The notes under the pieces were generated by a model. It did not search any database. It worked only from the letters and a program-made list of their open reading frames with translations, and was not told the origin of the DNA. A DNA stretch of 64,000 nt from assembly GCF_015709525.1 (NCBI RefSeq), contig NZ_JADNRA010000032.1, positions 1 through 64,000 on the forward strand. The letters run 5' to 3'. The number at the start of each line of letters is the position of its first letter. Position 1 is the first letter of the stretch. The position numbers and the translations under genes were made by a program. Origin of the DNA: Methylocystis sp. L43. Its GTDB lineage: Bacteria > Pseudomonadota > Alphaproteobacteria > Rhizobiales > Beijerinckiaceae. Shown in pieces: positions 35,887 to 44,996 of this stretch.

Positions 35887-37476
35887 TTAGGTAGGCGCCT
35901 CGGAGGCGAAAAGCTTTTCCAATTCCGAGATCTTGATCGGTTTGACGAAATGCCGGTCAAAGCCAGCTTCGGCGCTTCGCTCAAGGTAATCGGCCTGGCC
36001 CCAACCCGACAACGCGGCGACGAATAGCGAATCTCCGCCGGGAAGCTGTCTGATCCTCCGCACCGTTTCGTAACCATCCATCCCGGGCATGCCGAGATCG
36101 ACAAAGATGACGCGGGGCTGAAATTTCGGGATGACTTCCAGCGCCTCGGCGCCGCCAGGAACAACCTGCACCTCCATCCCAAAGGAGGCGATCAACTCGC
36201 CCGTGAGCTTGCCGACAAGCTGGTCGTCATCGACGACCAGCACCTTGGTCGGGGACGCGCGCCGCTCCCTCGCATCTGGCGCAGCGTCTTGCGCAGCCTC
36301 AACATTCGCCGCAACCGGCGCTTCGCTCAACGGAAGCCGGACGATGAACTCGCTGCCCATGCCCGCGCCGCCGCTTCGGGCTTCAATTGTGCCTCCGTGC
36401 AGCGTTACTAGACTGCGGGTGAGCGATAGGCCGACGCCAATCCCGCCTTGAGCCCTTCCGAGATTGCGATCGACCTGGGTGAAGATGTCGAAAACGCGCG
36501 TTATCATTTCGGGCGGAATGCCGACGCCCGAATCCTTAACGATGACCACCGCGGAAGGACCGTCCTGCGTCACCGTTACATCGATCTCGCCGACGTCTGC
36601 GGTATATTTTGCCGCGTTGTTGAGAAGATTTGAAAAAACCTGACCGAGCCGAATGGGATCGCCCTCGATGAAAAGCTCTGTCGAGGACGCGTGAAACTGT
36701 TTGCGATGTTTGCCCGCTTGAAATTTGTCGGCCCCTTTTTCAAATACTTCGCGCACGAGCGCGACGAGATCCACGCGCTCCTTCTGAAGCTCCAACTTGC
36801 CGCGGCTGATGCGCGAAACTTCCAGAAGGTCGTCGACAATGCGCGTGAGCTGTTGAGTCTGCCTCTCGATCGCCGATAGCATGCCGTCGCTATCCGCGTC
36901 GGATGAGCGCCGCTTCTTGATGTGAATCGCCGCGCAAATCACAGCGAGAGGATTGCGCAACTCGTGGGCCAGGACGGCGAGGAACTCGTCCTTGCGGCGA
37001 TTGGCGGTCTGCAGCGCATCCAATGCATCGCGAATGGCGTATTGCAGACGACGGGCTTCAATCGCGTTCTTGAGCGCGCTGATCAGCGAGCGCTTTTGCA
37101 CCGGGCGTTCGATGAAGCCGATGCTAGGGCGCTTTTCGAGCTTTCGTAGCAACGCCAGGTCTTTTTGAGCGTGGCCGCGGGCGAGAAGCAACACGACGGG
37201 CAACTGCGACCACGCCGGTTCTGGACCGATCAAATCATCCCAGGCCACTCGGCGATCTCGCGGCAATGCCTCCTCCGCCATAAGCACGCAGCCTGCGCCT
37301 TTCGCGATCTCCCGGCGTAGCTCTTCTTCGTTGCCGCAAACGCAAGTGGAAACACCGCTACGATTGAGCGCGTCTTCGGCGAGGGCGGCGTCGCGTCCCG
37401 TTGGCGTCAAAATCAGGACCCGCAGGCTATCCTCGGCTTTGGGGACGACCTGCGCTGCGCCATCCGCCGCCATCAT
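35887..37476 (-). CDS. Hybrid sensor histidine kinase with pseudo-receiver N-terminus
   Basis: A 529-residue cytoplasmic kinase. Layout: an N-terminal receiver-like domain (about 15-135) in which the phospho-acceptor strand reads GCVLMAEE and lacks the aspartate, a HisKA domain (FLAVLAHELRNPL, H171), a HATPase domain (NLLNNAAKYTA, GVGIPPEM, GGIGVGLSLTRSL), and a C-terminal receiver with the aspartate in VIFVDLGMPGMDG. Its ATG overlaps the stop of the KaiC-like gene (ATGA). The partner may therefore supply the input. There is no membrane segment. Confidence 0.88.
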   Translation of the reverse strand: MMAADGAAQVVPKAEDSLRVLILTPTGRDAALAEDALNRSGVSTCVCGNEEELRREIAKGAGCVLMAEEALPRDRRVAWDDLIGPEPAWSQLPVVLLLARGHAQKDLALLRKLEKRPSIGFIERPVQKRSLISALKNAIEARRLQYAIRDALDALQTANRRKDEFLAVLAHELRNPLAVICAAIHIKKRRSSDADSDGMLSAIERQTQQLTRIVDDLLEVSRISRGKLELQKERVDLVALVREVFEKGADKFQAGKHRKQFHASSTELFIEGDPIRLGQVFSNLLNNAAKYTADVGEIDVTVTQDGPSAVVIVKDSGVGIPPEMITRVFDIFTQVDRNLGRAQGGIGVGLSLTRSLVTLHGGTIEARSGGAGMGSEFIVRLPLSEAPVAANVEAAQDAAPDARERRASPTKVLVVDDDQLVGKLTGELIASFGMEVQVVPGGAEALEVIPKFQPRVIFVDLGMPGMDGYETVRRIRQLPGGDSLFVAALSGWGQADYLERSAEAGFDRHFVKPIKISELEKLFASEAPT

Positions 37477-38957
37477 GGGTTCGGAACGATGGATTTAGCC
37501 TGATACACAGGCGTCCCCGTCAGGACGCCTGTAAAGCCGGTAAGCGGCTCGCTGACCTCGACGCCGCCCGGTCTCATCGTCAGTTTCCGGATCGTGTGCT
37601 CATGTTGGCCGCTACGCTTTTTGACGATCGAAAATGCCTTGTGCAGCGCGCCGTCAAGCTCGAAAAAACGAAGCAGGAATACATTGTCGGCCAGGAAGCT
37701 GAAGTCCATCGGCGAAGAGAGCTCCATTCCAAAAATACCGTGCTGTGTCAGCGTCATGATGGTGACAATCTGACGACGGTTCGGATAGGAGAGCAACTCC
37801 CTGATGTGAAGAATAACACTCGGTTCTTCCATCGCGGACTGCAGATAGCCGTTCAGCGTGTCCATCACGACGAGTTTCACGCCCTGCTTCTCGACTCGAT
37901 CCACGACCAGGTCGGCAATCTCGCCGACGCTCAGCTGGGCCGGATCAAGATGCCTGAGCTCAATGCGGCCGGCTTCGACTTCGGCGCGCATGTCGAAACC
38001 CAGTCCCTCGCTGCGAGCGATATAGCTCTCCTCGCTCTCATCGAACAGAAAAACGGCGCATTTCTCGCCGCGCCTGGCCGCGGCCATCACGTAGAGCGAG
38101 GATATAGTTGATTTTCCCGCGCCCGCAGGCCCAGCGATGAGCGTGTTCGAACCTCTCGGAAGCCCGCCGCCGACAAGCGCGTCAATCTCTGAATTGCCGG
38201 AGTCGAGCGCCGGAGCCGCCACGAGGCTCGGAAAGCTCTGTGCGACGAGGCGAGGGTGCACGGTCAGCCCGCCAACGGCGAGCGTTACGTCGTGCGATCC
38301 GCTCACATAGCTGCAGCCGCGCAGTTTACTCACGCGCAGTGCGCGTCGGTCGGCCCCGTACGATGACGGTTTTTGCCGCAATTCGATGATGCCGTCAGAC
38401 ATAGTTTTGCTGCGGAGATCCTTTTCCGTCGTCGACGCTTCATCCAGCATCACCGTCGTGCAGTCGCGCGCCGCCATGAAGTCGCGAATACGTTTCAGTT
38501 GGCGCCGATGGAAGGCCGCCGTCGGCGCCAAAACGCGCAGACTCGAGATCGTATCGAGCACGAGCAGCTTTGGTTTGAACCGTTCGACTTCGGAAAAAAG
38601 ATGGTCGAACGTCTCGCCGATCTCGACCTCGGCTTCCGGGAAGAGCGTGTAATCGAGCCCTTCTTCCGCGCTGGTCGGCTCCGACAGGCCCGTGATATTA
38701 ATCCCAGCGAGACTCCATCCGTGCGATGCGGCGATCGACCGCAACTGGTGCGGCGACTCGGCGCTCGTCGCGAGCAGACAGCTTTCGCCTGCGCGAACCG
38801 CCTGGATCAGGAACTGGAGCGCCACGGTCGTCTTGCCGCTGCCGGGCGCCCCTTCGACGAGAATAAGAGCGCCGCGCGGAAGTCCGCCGTGAAGAACCCT
38901 GTCGAGCCCCGGAACGCCTGTCGCAAAACGCGGGGTTGTCTCTATCGGCACTGACAC
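37473..38957 (-). CDS. KaiC-like double RecA-fold ATPase
   Basis: A 494-residue protein with two tandem KaiC-type domains. The first has Walker A GAPGSGKTT (about residues 36-44) and Walker B LLVLDTISS; the second has Walker A GPAGAGKST and Walker B LVVMDTLNG. Family members are clock or signalling ATPases that can autophosphorylate. No kaiA or kaiB is nearby, so a circadian role is not implied. It is translationally coupled to the downstream hybrid kinase. Confidence 0.88.
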   Translation of the reverse strand: MSVPIETTPRFATGVPGLDRVLHGGLPRGALILVEGAPGSGKTTVALQFLIQAVRAGESCLLATSAESPHQLRSIAASHGWSLAGINITGLSEPTSAEEGLDYTLFPEAEVEIGETFDHLFSEVERFKPKLLVLDTISSLRVLAPTAAFHRRQLKRIRDFMAARDCTTVMLDEASTTEKDLRSKTMSDGIIELRQKPSSYGADRRALRVSKLRGCSYVSGSHDVTLAVGGLTVHPRLVAQSFPSLVAAPALDSGNSEIDALVGGGLPRGSNTLIAGPAGAGKSTISSLYVMAAARRGEKCAVFLFDESEESYIARSEGLGFDMRAEVEAGRIELRHLDPAQLSVGEIADLVVDRVEKQGVKLVVMDTLNGYLQSAMEEPSVILHIRELLSYPNRRQIVTIMTLTQHGIFGMELSSPMDFSFLADNVFLLRFFELDGALHKAFSIVKKRSGQHEHTIRKLTMRPGGVEVSEPLTGFTGVLTGTPVYQAKSIVPNP

Positions 38958-39426
38958 TGTGGCGCTCCGGACAATCGTGACGGACGGCGATCATAGCAAG
39001 TATTCGATGTTGTTGCTTTCCAATGTAAACTGGTCCGCAGCCGCCGTCGAGGAATCGGCGCAGGGGCGAGCCGCACATTGCAAAGCCACGGACGCCACGC
39101 GCCGACGACAGCCCGGGGGCGTGTGGGTCATAAATCATTCGACCCAATCAAGAATGATTCTTGAAAACAATCAGAACGGCCTCGCGTCCATCAAGACCGG
39201 AGTTCCAACCGTTGCTGAATCATGAGCGGACGGCGGGCGGCCGAATGCTGTGGGTTTGTCGCCACTGGCGATCGCCGCCACAGAATGACCGGAATTTCCG
39301 GTCAAAGCCGACTTATTCACATTCCGACAATCAAGTGATGGCAGGATCTCAGCTCAGCAAAGACGTGCAGCGGGTTTGTGCCGGAGTATTCTCTGCTCGG
39401 CAACAGGACATGGGAACTCCAAAATC
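38958..39426. other. Intergenic region without a supported gene
   Basis: About 470 bases between the divergent KaiC-like and L,D-transpeptidase genes. It should hold both promoters. No protein, RNA gene or notable repeat was recognised. Confidence 0.45.
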
Positions 39427-40131
39427 ATGATTATGGACGATGACTTGGTCAACGCCGACAAAAGAAGCGATGCAGCTCTGCTTCGGTCGGGGCGTCTCAA
39501 CCGCCGGTCTTTTCTGGTTGGCTCCGCCGCCGGTCTCGGCGCGGCGGGGCTCGCCGGTTGCGTGTCGCCCGACGACATGATGCGCGCCGAGGCGGCGAAG
39601 CTTTACGGGCCGGTTCCCAACGACAAATTCGCGATCCCGGCGGTCGATATCAGCAAGGTCGATCCGAAATATTTTCGCCAGAAAGTGCGTTATGACACCA
39701 AGGAAGCGCCCGGCACGATCATCATCGATCCTGGCAAATTCCATCTTTACCGCATCGAAGGCGAGGGAATGGCCACCCGCTATGGCGCCAATGTCAGCCG
39801 CCCGGGGTTCCTGTGGAGCGGCGAAGTCTATGTCGGGCGCAAGGCCGAATGGCCGACCTGGACGCCGCCCAAGGAGATGATGGCGCGCCAGCCGGAGGCG
39901 CGCAAATATGCCGGCGGCATGCCCGGAGGTCTGGAGAATCCTCTCGGCGCCCGCGTGCTGTATCTCTATAAAAACGGCGTCTACACGGTTTACACCATCT
40001 ACAGCACCAGCGACCCCGATACGCTCGGGCAGGGCATCACGAGCGGCTGCACCGGCCTCCTCAGCCAGGACATGATCGACCTCTATTCGCGAACGCCGGT
40101 CAAGACGAAGGTGGTCATGCTGCCGGCATAG
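39427..40131 (+). CDS. L,D-transpeptidase (YkuD family), Tat/lipoprotein signal
   Basis: A protein of about 234 residues. The N-terminus has RLNRRSFLVGSAAGLGAAGL followed by an AGC lipobox, combining Arg-Arg and lipoprotein features. The catalytic domain shows GTIIIDPGKFHLYRIEG and the active-site cysteine in SGCTGLLSQDMI, where most relatives have SHGC. Such enzymes make 3-3 cross-links in peptidoglycan or attach lipoproteins. The start is ATG at 39427 (or 39433). Confidence 0.85.
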   Translation: MIMDDDLVNADKRSDAALLRSGRLNRRSFLVGSAAGLGAAGLAGCVSPDDMMRAEAAKLYGPVPNDKFAIPAVDISKVDPKYFRQKVRYDTKEAPGTIIIDPGKFHLYRIEGEGMATRYGANVSRPGFLWSGEVYVGRKAEWPTWTPPKEMMARQPEARKYAGGMPGGLENPLGARVLYLYKNGVYTVYTIYSTSDPDTLGQGITSGCTGLLSQDMIDLYSRTPVKTKVVMLPA

Positions 40132-40294
40132 GTAAGGGCCTGAGTTCCAGTCCACCCACTGGCGGCGGCGGCCGCGTGAAGAACAAGGCCGCAACGTTCT
40201 CAAGCTGAGATTGAATTGAGGCTACTCAATGCAGCCCGATTTCACAGGAGGCCAAACTGATCGCTCCTTACGAAGCGCGTTGCTAATTCGCTCC

Positions 40295-40330
40295 ATTTCC
40301 CGCAGGGTCTCGATTTCCCGCAGGGTCTCG
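40295..40330 (+). repeat. Tandem duplication of an 18-bp unit
   Basis: ATTTCCCGCAGGGTCTCG occurs twice in direct succession, ending 25 bases before the presumed TTG start of the sensor kinase gene. It could be a duplicated regulatory box or a slippage product. Confidence 0.7.
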
Positions 40331-40355
40331 CGCCTAACGGCGTTCCCTGCCGCTT

Positions 40356-41453
40356 TTGAACCACTCCAAAGGCTTTTTCGAAATCACGACCGAACCCTTA
40401 GATCCCCAATATAGCGCACTGCTCGCGCAGGCGATCGTTGACACTGTGCGCGACCCTTTGCTGGTGCTTGACTGCCATTTCAGCGTAACCGCGGCGAGCC
40501 GATCTTTTCTCCATGTTTTTGAAGCGCGCCCCGAAGACGTCATCGGACATTCCGTTTTTGAAATCTTGCACGGCTGTTTCAAAATCCCGCGCCTGGTTTC
40601 CCTATTAAATAAGGTCTTGCCTGAGCACGCCACCGCGGAAGACTTTGAAATCGACGCCGTCTTTCCGCGCGTCGGGCGCCGCGCCCTGATTGTGAACGCG
40701 CGAGAAGTCTTCTTTGTTGGCAATACGCATAAAGCTATTTTGCTCTCTTTCGCAGACGAGACCCATCGGCGCAAAATTGAGAAAGAGAAAGAATCGCTTC
40801 ACAACGAAACGCGGAGGCTGCTTCGAGAGAAAGAAGTGCTGCTTCTGGAAATGCAGCACCGCATTTTCAACAGTTTGCAGATCATTGCGAACATTCTCAT
40901 GATGAAGACCCGCATCACGACGTCCGAAGAGGCGCGGCGCCATCTCGAGGACGCCTATTCCCGCGTGATGTCGGTCGCGACGTTGCAGAGGCATATTGAT
41001 ACTGCGGGCCGATCGGAGCTGGTCGAAGTCGTTCCCTATCTGACGACGCTTTGCGATGGCCTTTCGGCCTCGGTGATTGGCGAGGAGAAAAAGATATCCC
41101 TCAAATATGCGTTCGACCACGCCATGATTCCTCCGACGGAAGCGGTAAGTATCGGCTTGATCGTGACGGAGACGGTTATCAACGCGGTGAAATATGCCTT
41201 TCCGGAGAATCGTCCCGACGCGGAAATTCTCGTCAGATACGAGACCTCCGGGGCCGACTGGCGGCTCACGGTGTCGGATAACGGCGTCGGCAAGCAAAAA
41301 GAGGATGGCGTGGCGCCTCCCTCTGAGGGCCTAGGCAGCACGCTGGTGAAAGCGCTGACACAACAAATCAAGGCTCAGATCGAAACAATAAGCAGTCCGA
41401 AAGGACTGACCGTGGCGATTAGTCATACGACTTTCAGTCCGCGTCTCGCATAG
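40356..41453 (+). CDS. PAS-containing HisKA_2/HWE-type sensor histidine kinase
   Basis: A 365-residue soluble kinase. A PAS domain covers about residues 22-135 (VDTVRDPLLVLDCHFSVTAA). The dimerisation box reads VLLLEMQHRIFNSLQIIANI, typical of HisKA_2, and the ATPase domain has TETVINAVKYAFPE and DNGVGKQKEDG. Kinases of this type feed the alphaproteobacterial general stress response through PhyR. The nepR-like gene starts on the other strand just past its 3' end, which supports that role. The start is TTG at 40356; a later start is possible. Confidence 0.82.
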   Translation: MNHSKGFFEITTEPLDPQYSALLAQAIVDTVRDPLLVLDCHFSVTAASRSFLHVFEARPEDVIGHSVFEILHGCFKIPRLVSLLNKVLPEHATAEDFEIDAVFPRVGRRALIVNAREVFFVGNTHKAILLSFADETHRRKIEKEKESLHNETRRLLREKEVLLLEMQHRIFNSLQIIANILMMKTRITTSEEARRHLEDAYSRVMSVATLQRHIDTAGRSELVEVVPYLTTLCDGLSASVIGEEKKISLKYAFDHAMIPPTEAVSIGLIVTETVINAVKYAFPENRPDAEILVRYETSGADWRLTVSDNGVGKQKEDGVAPPSEGLGSTLVKALTQQIKAQIETISSPKGLTVAISHTTFSPRLA

Positions 41454-41508
41454 TTCAGTTCAGCGACCCGTGGGCATTCCCAGAACGGTTCGGCGCCGTC
41501 AAACCTAT

Positions 41509-41691
41509 TCAAGTTCGTCTGCTGGCGTGCAGCTCGACGAGCAGATCAGCTATTCCTTTGGGCAGCGGCTCCGCGAGGACTTTGTCGAACTTGGCTCGCA
41601 GAAGCTTGCCGACCTGCTCAAGAGCATCGGACTGCGCTTTCCGGGCGGAAGTGTCCAGCTTCCGCCAGTCGTCCGGCGGATTGTGGGGCAT
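41509..41691 (-). CDS. nepR: NepR-like anti-sigma factor
   Basis: A 60-residue protein resembling NepR, which holds the general-stress sigma factor EcfG inactive until phosphorylated PhyR captures it. Seen: the two-helix core GKLLRAKFDKVLAEPLPKGIADLLVELH, whose AEPLP turn and following helix match the family. AAGGAG lies 8 bases upstream of the ATG, and an EcfG-type promoter lies further upstream. No phyR or ecfG gene is in the window, which is unusual because they are often adjacent. Confidence 0.72.
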   Translation of the reverse strand: MPHNPPDDWRKLDTSARKAQSDALEQVGKLLRAKFDKVLAEPLPKGIADLLVELHASRRT

Positions 41692-41716
41692 AATGTATAC
41701 TCCTTGAAGGCAGGTA

Positions 41717-41741
41717 AACTCCTACCCATCAGGATTGTTCC
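41717..41741 (-). promoter_or_regulatory. EcfG-type (general stress sigma) promoter of nepR
   Basis: On the minus strand GGAAC and AGTT are separated by exactly 16 bases, close to the EcfG consensus GGAAC-N16/17-CGTT. The -10 element ends 25 bases upstream of the nepR start. This would give the usual autoregulation. Confidence 0.6.
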
Positions 41742-41930
41742 TAAAAGGAAAATATTGAAAAAATAAAATGTTAGCAGTGACTGAAGTGCAGGCTTGAATC
41801 TAAGGAACAGGATATGTTCGCGATTCGGTTGGGGCATTCCCCAAGGCGGATTAATCGGAAGCCTTAACCTGAAGGCGATCTGCCCCCTCGGATCCGGCGC
41901 AACTCCCTCCCCCTCTATGCAACGCCAATC

Positions 41931-42743
41931 CTAGGGCTCAAGAGACGCCGCCGTCGCCAGCTCTTCATACGCTTGCGGCAGCAAACGCGCGAGCAGCGCC
42001 CCCCACGCGCGCTGTCCGCTGTCGTCGGCGATCAGGTCCTGGCGGATCTCGACCTCGACGTGAAGCAGGCCGCGTCGCTCGCCATGCACCGGAATGGTGT
42101 AATCCGACTCATCGGTCACGCTATAGGGCTCATTGTCGCCGACGATGAGTCCCTCTTCGCATCTGAGCGAAGCGATCAGCAGATCGGCGAAACGCGCGTC
42201 GCGATTATACAGCACGCCGGCATCCCAGGGCCGCTGCGCGCCCATGTAGACCGGCGTAAAACTATGCATCGCGATCAACGCCGCCGGCCGGCCCTCCCGC
42301 CATCGCCGATCAAGCTCGGCTTTGATCCGATCATGATAGGGCTGAAAAATCTCGCGCAGCCGCGCGTCCTTCTGGCCTTCGCTCAAACCGACGTTTCCAG
42401 GGATCGGGGTAAACTCGCTGATTTCGGGGATTGACGTCTCCGACCCCGGCGCGCGGTTGCAGTCGATGACCAGGCGCGAATAGTTCTGCTGCACCAAAGT
42501 GGCGTCGAGCGCGTCCGCGACGAAGCGGGAAACGGCGGCTATGCCGATGTCCCAGGCGATGTGGCGCGCCAATTCGCTTTCCGGAACGCCGAGCCGGCCG
42601 AGCGCGCGCGGGAGGGAATTGCCCGCGTGATCGACCACGATCAGCAGCGGCGAGCGGCCGTTTTCATTGTGCACCGTGATCGGCGCCGGTTCGTCGACCG
42701 CCAACAGCCTGTATAGCGTTCCAGTCATGGGTGTTCCATTCAT
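41931..42743 (-). CDS. N-formylglutamate amidohydrolase family protein
   Basis: A 270-residue protein of the N-formylglutamate amidohydrolase family. Seen: LLIVVDHAGNSLP (the metal-binding start), HIAWDIGIAAVSRFVA, NYSRLVIDCNR, and ALIAMHSFTPVYMG. Members hydrolyse N-formyl-glutamate in histidine breakdown or related N-acyl amino acids; no hut genes are nearby, so the substrate is open. The start is ATG at 42743 (or 42728). The open frame continues another kilobase upstream but only as antisense to the transglutaminase gene. Divergent from that gene. Confidence 0.85.
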   Translation of the reverse strand: MNGTPMTGTLYRLLAVDEPAPITVHNENGRSPLLIVVDHAGNSLPRALGRLGVPESELARHIAWDIGIAAVSRFVADALDATLVQQNYSRLVIDCNRAPGSETSIPEISEFTPIPGNVGLSEGQKDARLREIFQPYHDRIKAELDRRWREGRPAALIAMHSFTPVYMGAQRPWDAGVLYNRDARFADLLIASLRCEEGLIVGDNEPYSVTDESDYTIPVHGERRGLLHVEVEIRQDLIADDSGQRAWGALLARLLPQAYEELATAASLEP

Positions 42744-42863
42744 GGGCGTTCTCTTCGTTGGCGCGGCGACGGCGCAAAGCGACAGACGAGTCCTGTTCCT
42801 GGCGTGGAAATTGCGTCCTCCCGGAACTTGCATTATCCGCAACTTGATCAGCGCGGGACCGCA

Positions 42864-43766
42864 ATGCCGATTCTCACCGTCCGACACGTCACGACATACC
42901 ATTATGCGCAGCCTGTCGCGTTCGGCGAGCACCGGATGATGCTGCGTCCGCGCGACGACGCCGACCAAATCGTGCTCGAGTCCGAACTCGAGATTACGCC
43001 CGCGCCGAGCCAAATCTCCTGGACGCGGGATATTTTCGGCAATCATGTCGCGACGGCCCGTTTCGCGGAACGCGCCTCGGAGCTTCGCGTCGAAAGCACG
43101 ATGCGTCTCCGCCACGCGCCGACCGACTTCAAAGAAGTCGATATTGAGGACTTTGCGCGGAGCCATCCGTTTGCTTACGGCGAGGAAGAGAGCCGCGATC
43201 TCGCGCGCTTCCTCACGCCACAGTCGCAGCATCCCCGGCTCGATCGCTGGGCCGCCGCGTTCCTGCGTGAGGACGGATCGGCCGACACCCACAAGCTTCT
43301 CGTCGAGATGACGCAGACCATCAACCGGACCTTCAAACATGTGGCGCGACACGAGAAGGGCGTGCAGGACCCGGTCCAGACGTTGGAGCTCGCGAGTGGA
43401 AGTTGTCGCGACCTTGCGACGCTGATGATCGCGGCGCTGCGCGCGCTTGGAATCGCCGCGCGATTCGTCTCCGGATATCTGCATCTTGACGATGATGATG
43501 ACGACGACGACGTCGGGGGCAACACCCATGCCTGGGTCCAGGCCTATATCGCCGGCCCTGGCTGGATTGACTTCGATCCTTCGAGCGGCATGTTTGGGAA
43601 TCGGAACTTGGTGCGCATCGCGGTCGTGGATGAGCCAAGGAAAGCGATTCCGCTGCAAGGAACGTGGATCGGGACGGCGTCCGACCATCTCGCCATGAAG
43701 GTCGCCGTCAAGGTCGCCGCTGCTGCGGACGCCGACTGCGGCGCTCTCATGAGCGCGGGAGGATAA
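42864..43766 (+). CDS. Transglutaminase-like protein
   Basis: A 300-residue protein with an N-terminal beta domain (TVRHVTTYHYAQPVAFGEHR) typical of bacterial transglutaminase-like proteins and a papain-like core: the catalytic cysteine in ASGSCRDLATLM, the histidine in GGNTHAWVQAYI and the aspartate in WIDFDPSSG. An eight-Asp run (LHLDDDDDDDDVGG) lies between Cys and His. Members may be cysteine peptidases or amidases. It is followed after 51 bases by a second transglutaminase-like gene. Confidence 0.85.
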   Translation: MPILTVRHVTTYHYAQPVAFGEHRMMLRPRDDADQIVLESELEITPAPSQISWTRDIFGNHVATARFAERASELRVESTMRLRHAPTDFKEVDIEDFARSHPFAYGEEESRDLARFLTPQSQHPRLDRWAAAFLREDGSADTHKLLVEMTQTINRTFKHVARHEKGVQDPVQTLELASGSCRDLATLMIAALRALGIAARFVSGYLHLDDDDDDDDVGGNTHAWVQAYIAGPGWIDFDPSSGMFGNRNLVRIAVVDEPRKAIPLQGTWIGTASDHLAMKVAVKVAAAADADCGALMSAGG

Positions 43767-43817
43767 TGCCCGACCGTTGCGACGGCTCCGCTTGTTCGAG
43801 CAGAGGAGGCTTTCCCG

Positions 43818-44639
43818 ATGAAGATTCGCGCCGGCTACGAAATCACCTATGACTGCCCGCAGCCGACGCCGATGATTCTCACGCTGAGCGTCCATCCGTC
43901 ACGCCTCGCTGATGTGCTGACCGCGGATCGTATGCGCCTTGATCCGCCCATCCCCGCCAACACCTATCACGACAGTTTCGGCAATTTCTGCCACGTCATC
44001 CGCGCGCCTGTGGGCCGGCTGACAATGTCCTCGGACTTCCTTGTGCAGGACAATGGCGAACCCGACCCAATCGCCGCGCAGGCCGAGCAGCATGCGCTCG
44101 AAGACCTGCCGGTGGAGGTTCTGATTTATCTGCTCGGCAGCCGCTATTGCGAGACCGATCGCCTATCGGACTTGGCGTGGTCGCTTTTCGGTCAGGTTCC
44201 GAAGGGTTGGCCGCTGGCGCAGGCGATCTGTGACTATGTCCATGATCGCCTCGCCTTCGATTACCAGCATGCGAGCCCGACAAGAACAGCGTGGGACGCG
44301 AATGCAGAGCAACGCGGCGTGTGCCGCGACTTCGCCCATCTCGCCGTCGCCTTGTGCCGCTGCATGAATATTCCAGCGCGTTACTGCACCGGCTATCTTG
44401 GCGACATCGGCGTGCCGCCGGACGACGCCGCGATGGATTTCAGCGCCTGGTTCGAAGTCTATCTCGGCGGCCGCTGGCACACGTTCGACGCTCGCCACAA
44501 CACCCCGCGAATCGGGCGCATCCTGATTGCGCGCGGACGAGATGCGACTGACGTCGCGATGGTGACCTCTTTTGGCCCGTGCACGCTCGCGAGCTTCAGG
44601 GTCATCGCCGAGGAGGTCACGGCGCCGGCGCCGGCGTAA
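43818..44639 (+). CDS. Second transglutaminase-like protein, catalytic His replaced
   Basis: A 273-residue relative of the gene before it. Seen: the N-terminal beta domain (YEITYDCPQPTPMILTLSVHP), the cysteine motif RGVCRDFAHLAVALCR, and the later DFSAWFEVYLGGRWHTFDAR. Serine stands where the first protein has histidine (NTHAW versus DFSAW), which I believe is usual in this subfamily, so activity may differ. The two genes are likely cotranscribed. Confidence 0.83.
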   Translation: MKIRAGYEITYDCPQPTPMILTLSVHPSRLADVLTADRMRLDPPIPANTYHDSFGNFCHVIRAPVGRLTMSSDFLVQDNGEPDPIAAQAEQHALEDLPVEVLIYLLGSRYCETDRLSDLAWSLFGQVPKGWPLAQAICDYVHDRLAFDYQHASPTRTAWDANAEQRGVCRDFAHLAVALCRCMNIPARYCTGYLGDIGVPPDDAAMDFSAWFEVYLGGRWHTFDARHNTPRIGRILIARGRDATDVAMVTSFGPCTLASFRVIAEEVTAPAPA

Positions 44640-44996
44640 CGGAATTGACATAAACGCATCTTTATATCTTTATTGCCTTCCTCTTCTGCCCTTGCTATAG
44701 ACTCGTACAGGGCCGCTGGGCTGACCGGCGGCCTGAATTTGGCTGAACCGTTCCATGTTGTGTCGTCCCTGGCAGGCCGCAGGCCTGACCGGGAATCCAG
44801 AGCCCACCGGAAATGCTGGCTTTGCTCTGGATTCCCGATCGCTTCGACTCGCGCGAAGCGTCAGGAATGACATTCGAGGCGACTGAGACCAGGGACATCC
44901 GGGGTCGCCAAGGAAGGCTTTGCTCGGATACCCCATCGCTTCGCGATGGGAATGACATCCGAGACCAAGCCGCGCAAAGAAACAGAAGGATTTCGC
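44640..44996. other. Intergenic region with REP-like hairpins upstream of ahcY
   Basis: About 360 bases. It contains the two related hairpin elements listed separately. No SAH or SAM riboswitch pattern was recognised, and no protein is encoded. Confidence 0.5.
44790..44960. repeat. Two related REP-like hairpin units
   Basis: Unit 1 has a perfect 14-bp inverted repeat (CGGGAATCCAGAGC at 44790-44803, its complement at 44824-44837) and is followed by GGAATGACATTCGAG. Unit 2 has CCCATCGC-TTC... GCGATGGG (44932-44950) and is followed by GGAATGACATCCGAG. The shared tail suggests two diverged copies of a dispersed intergenic repeat. Confidence 0.65.

Noticed and set aside
42744-43895. Long N-terminal extension of the N-formylglutamate amidohydrolase frame
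   Set aside because: It is antisense to the first transglutaminase gene and shows no domain similarity.
44640-44996. SAH or SAM riboswitch upstream of ahcY
   Set aside because: No matching conserved core was seen; the hairpins look like intergenic repeats.
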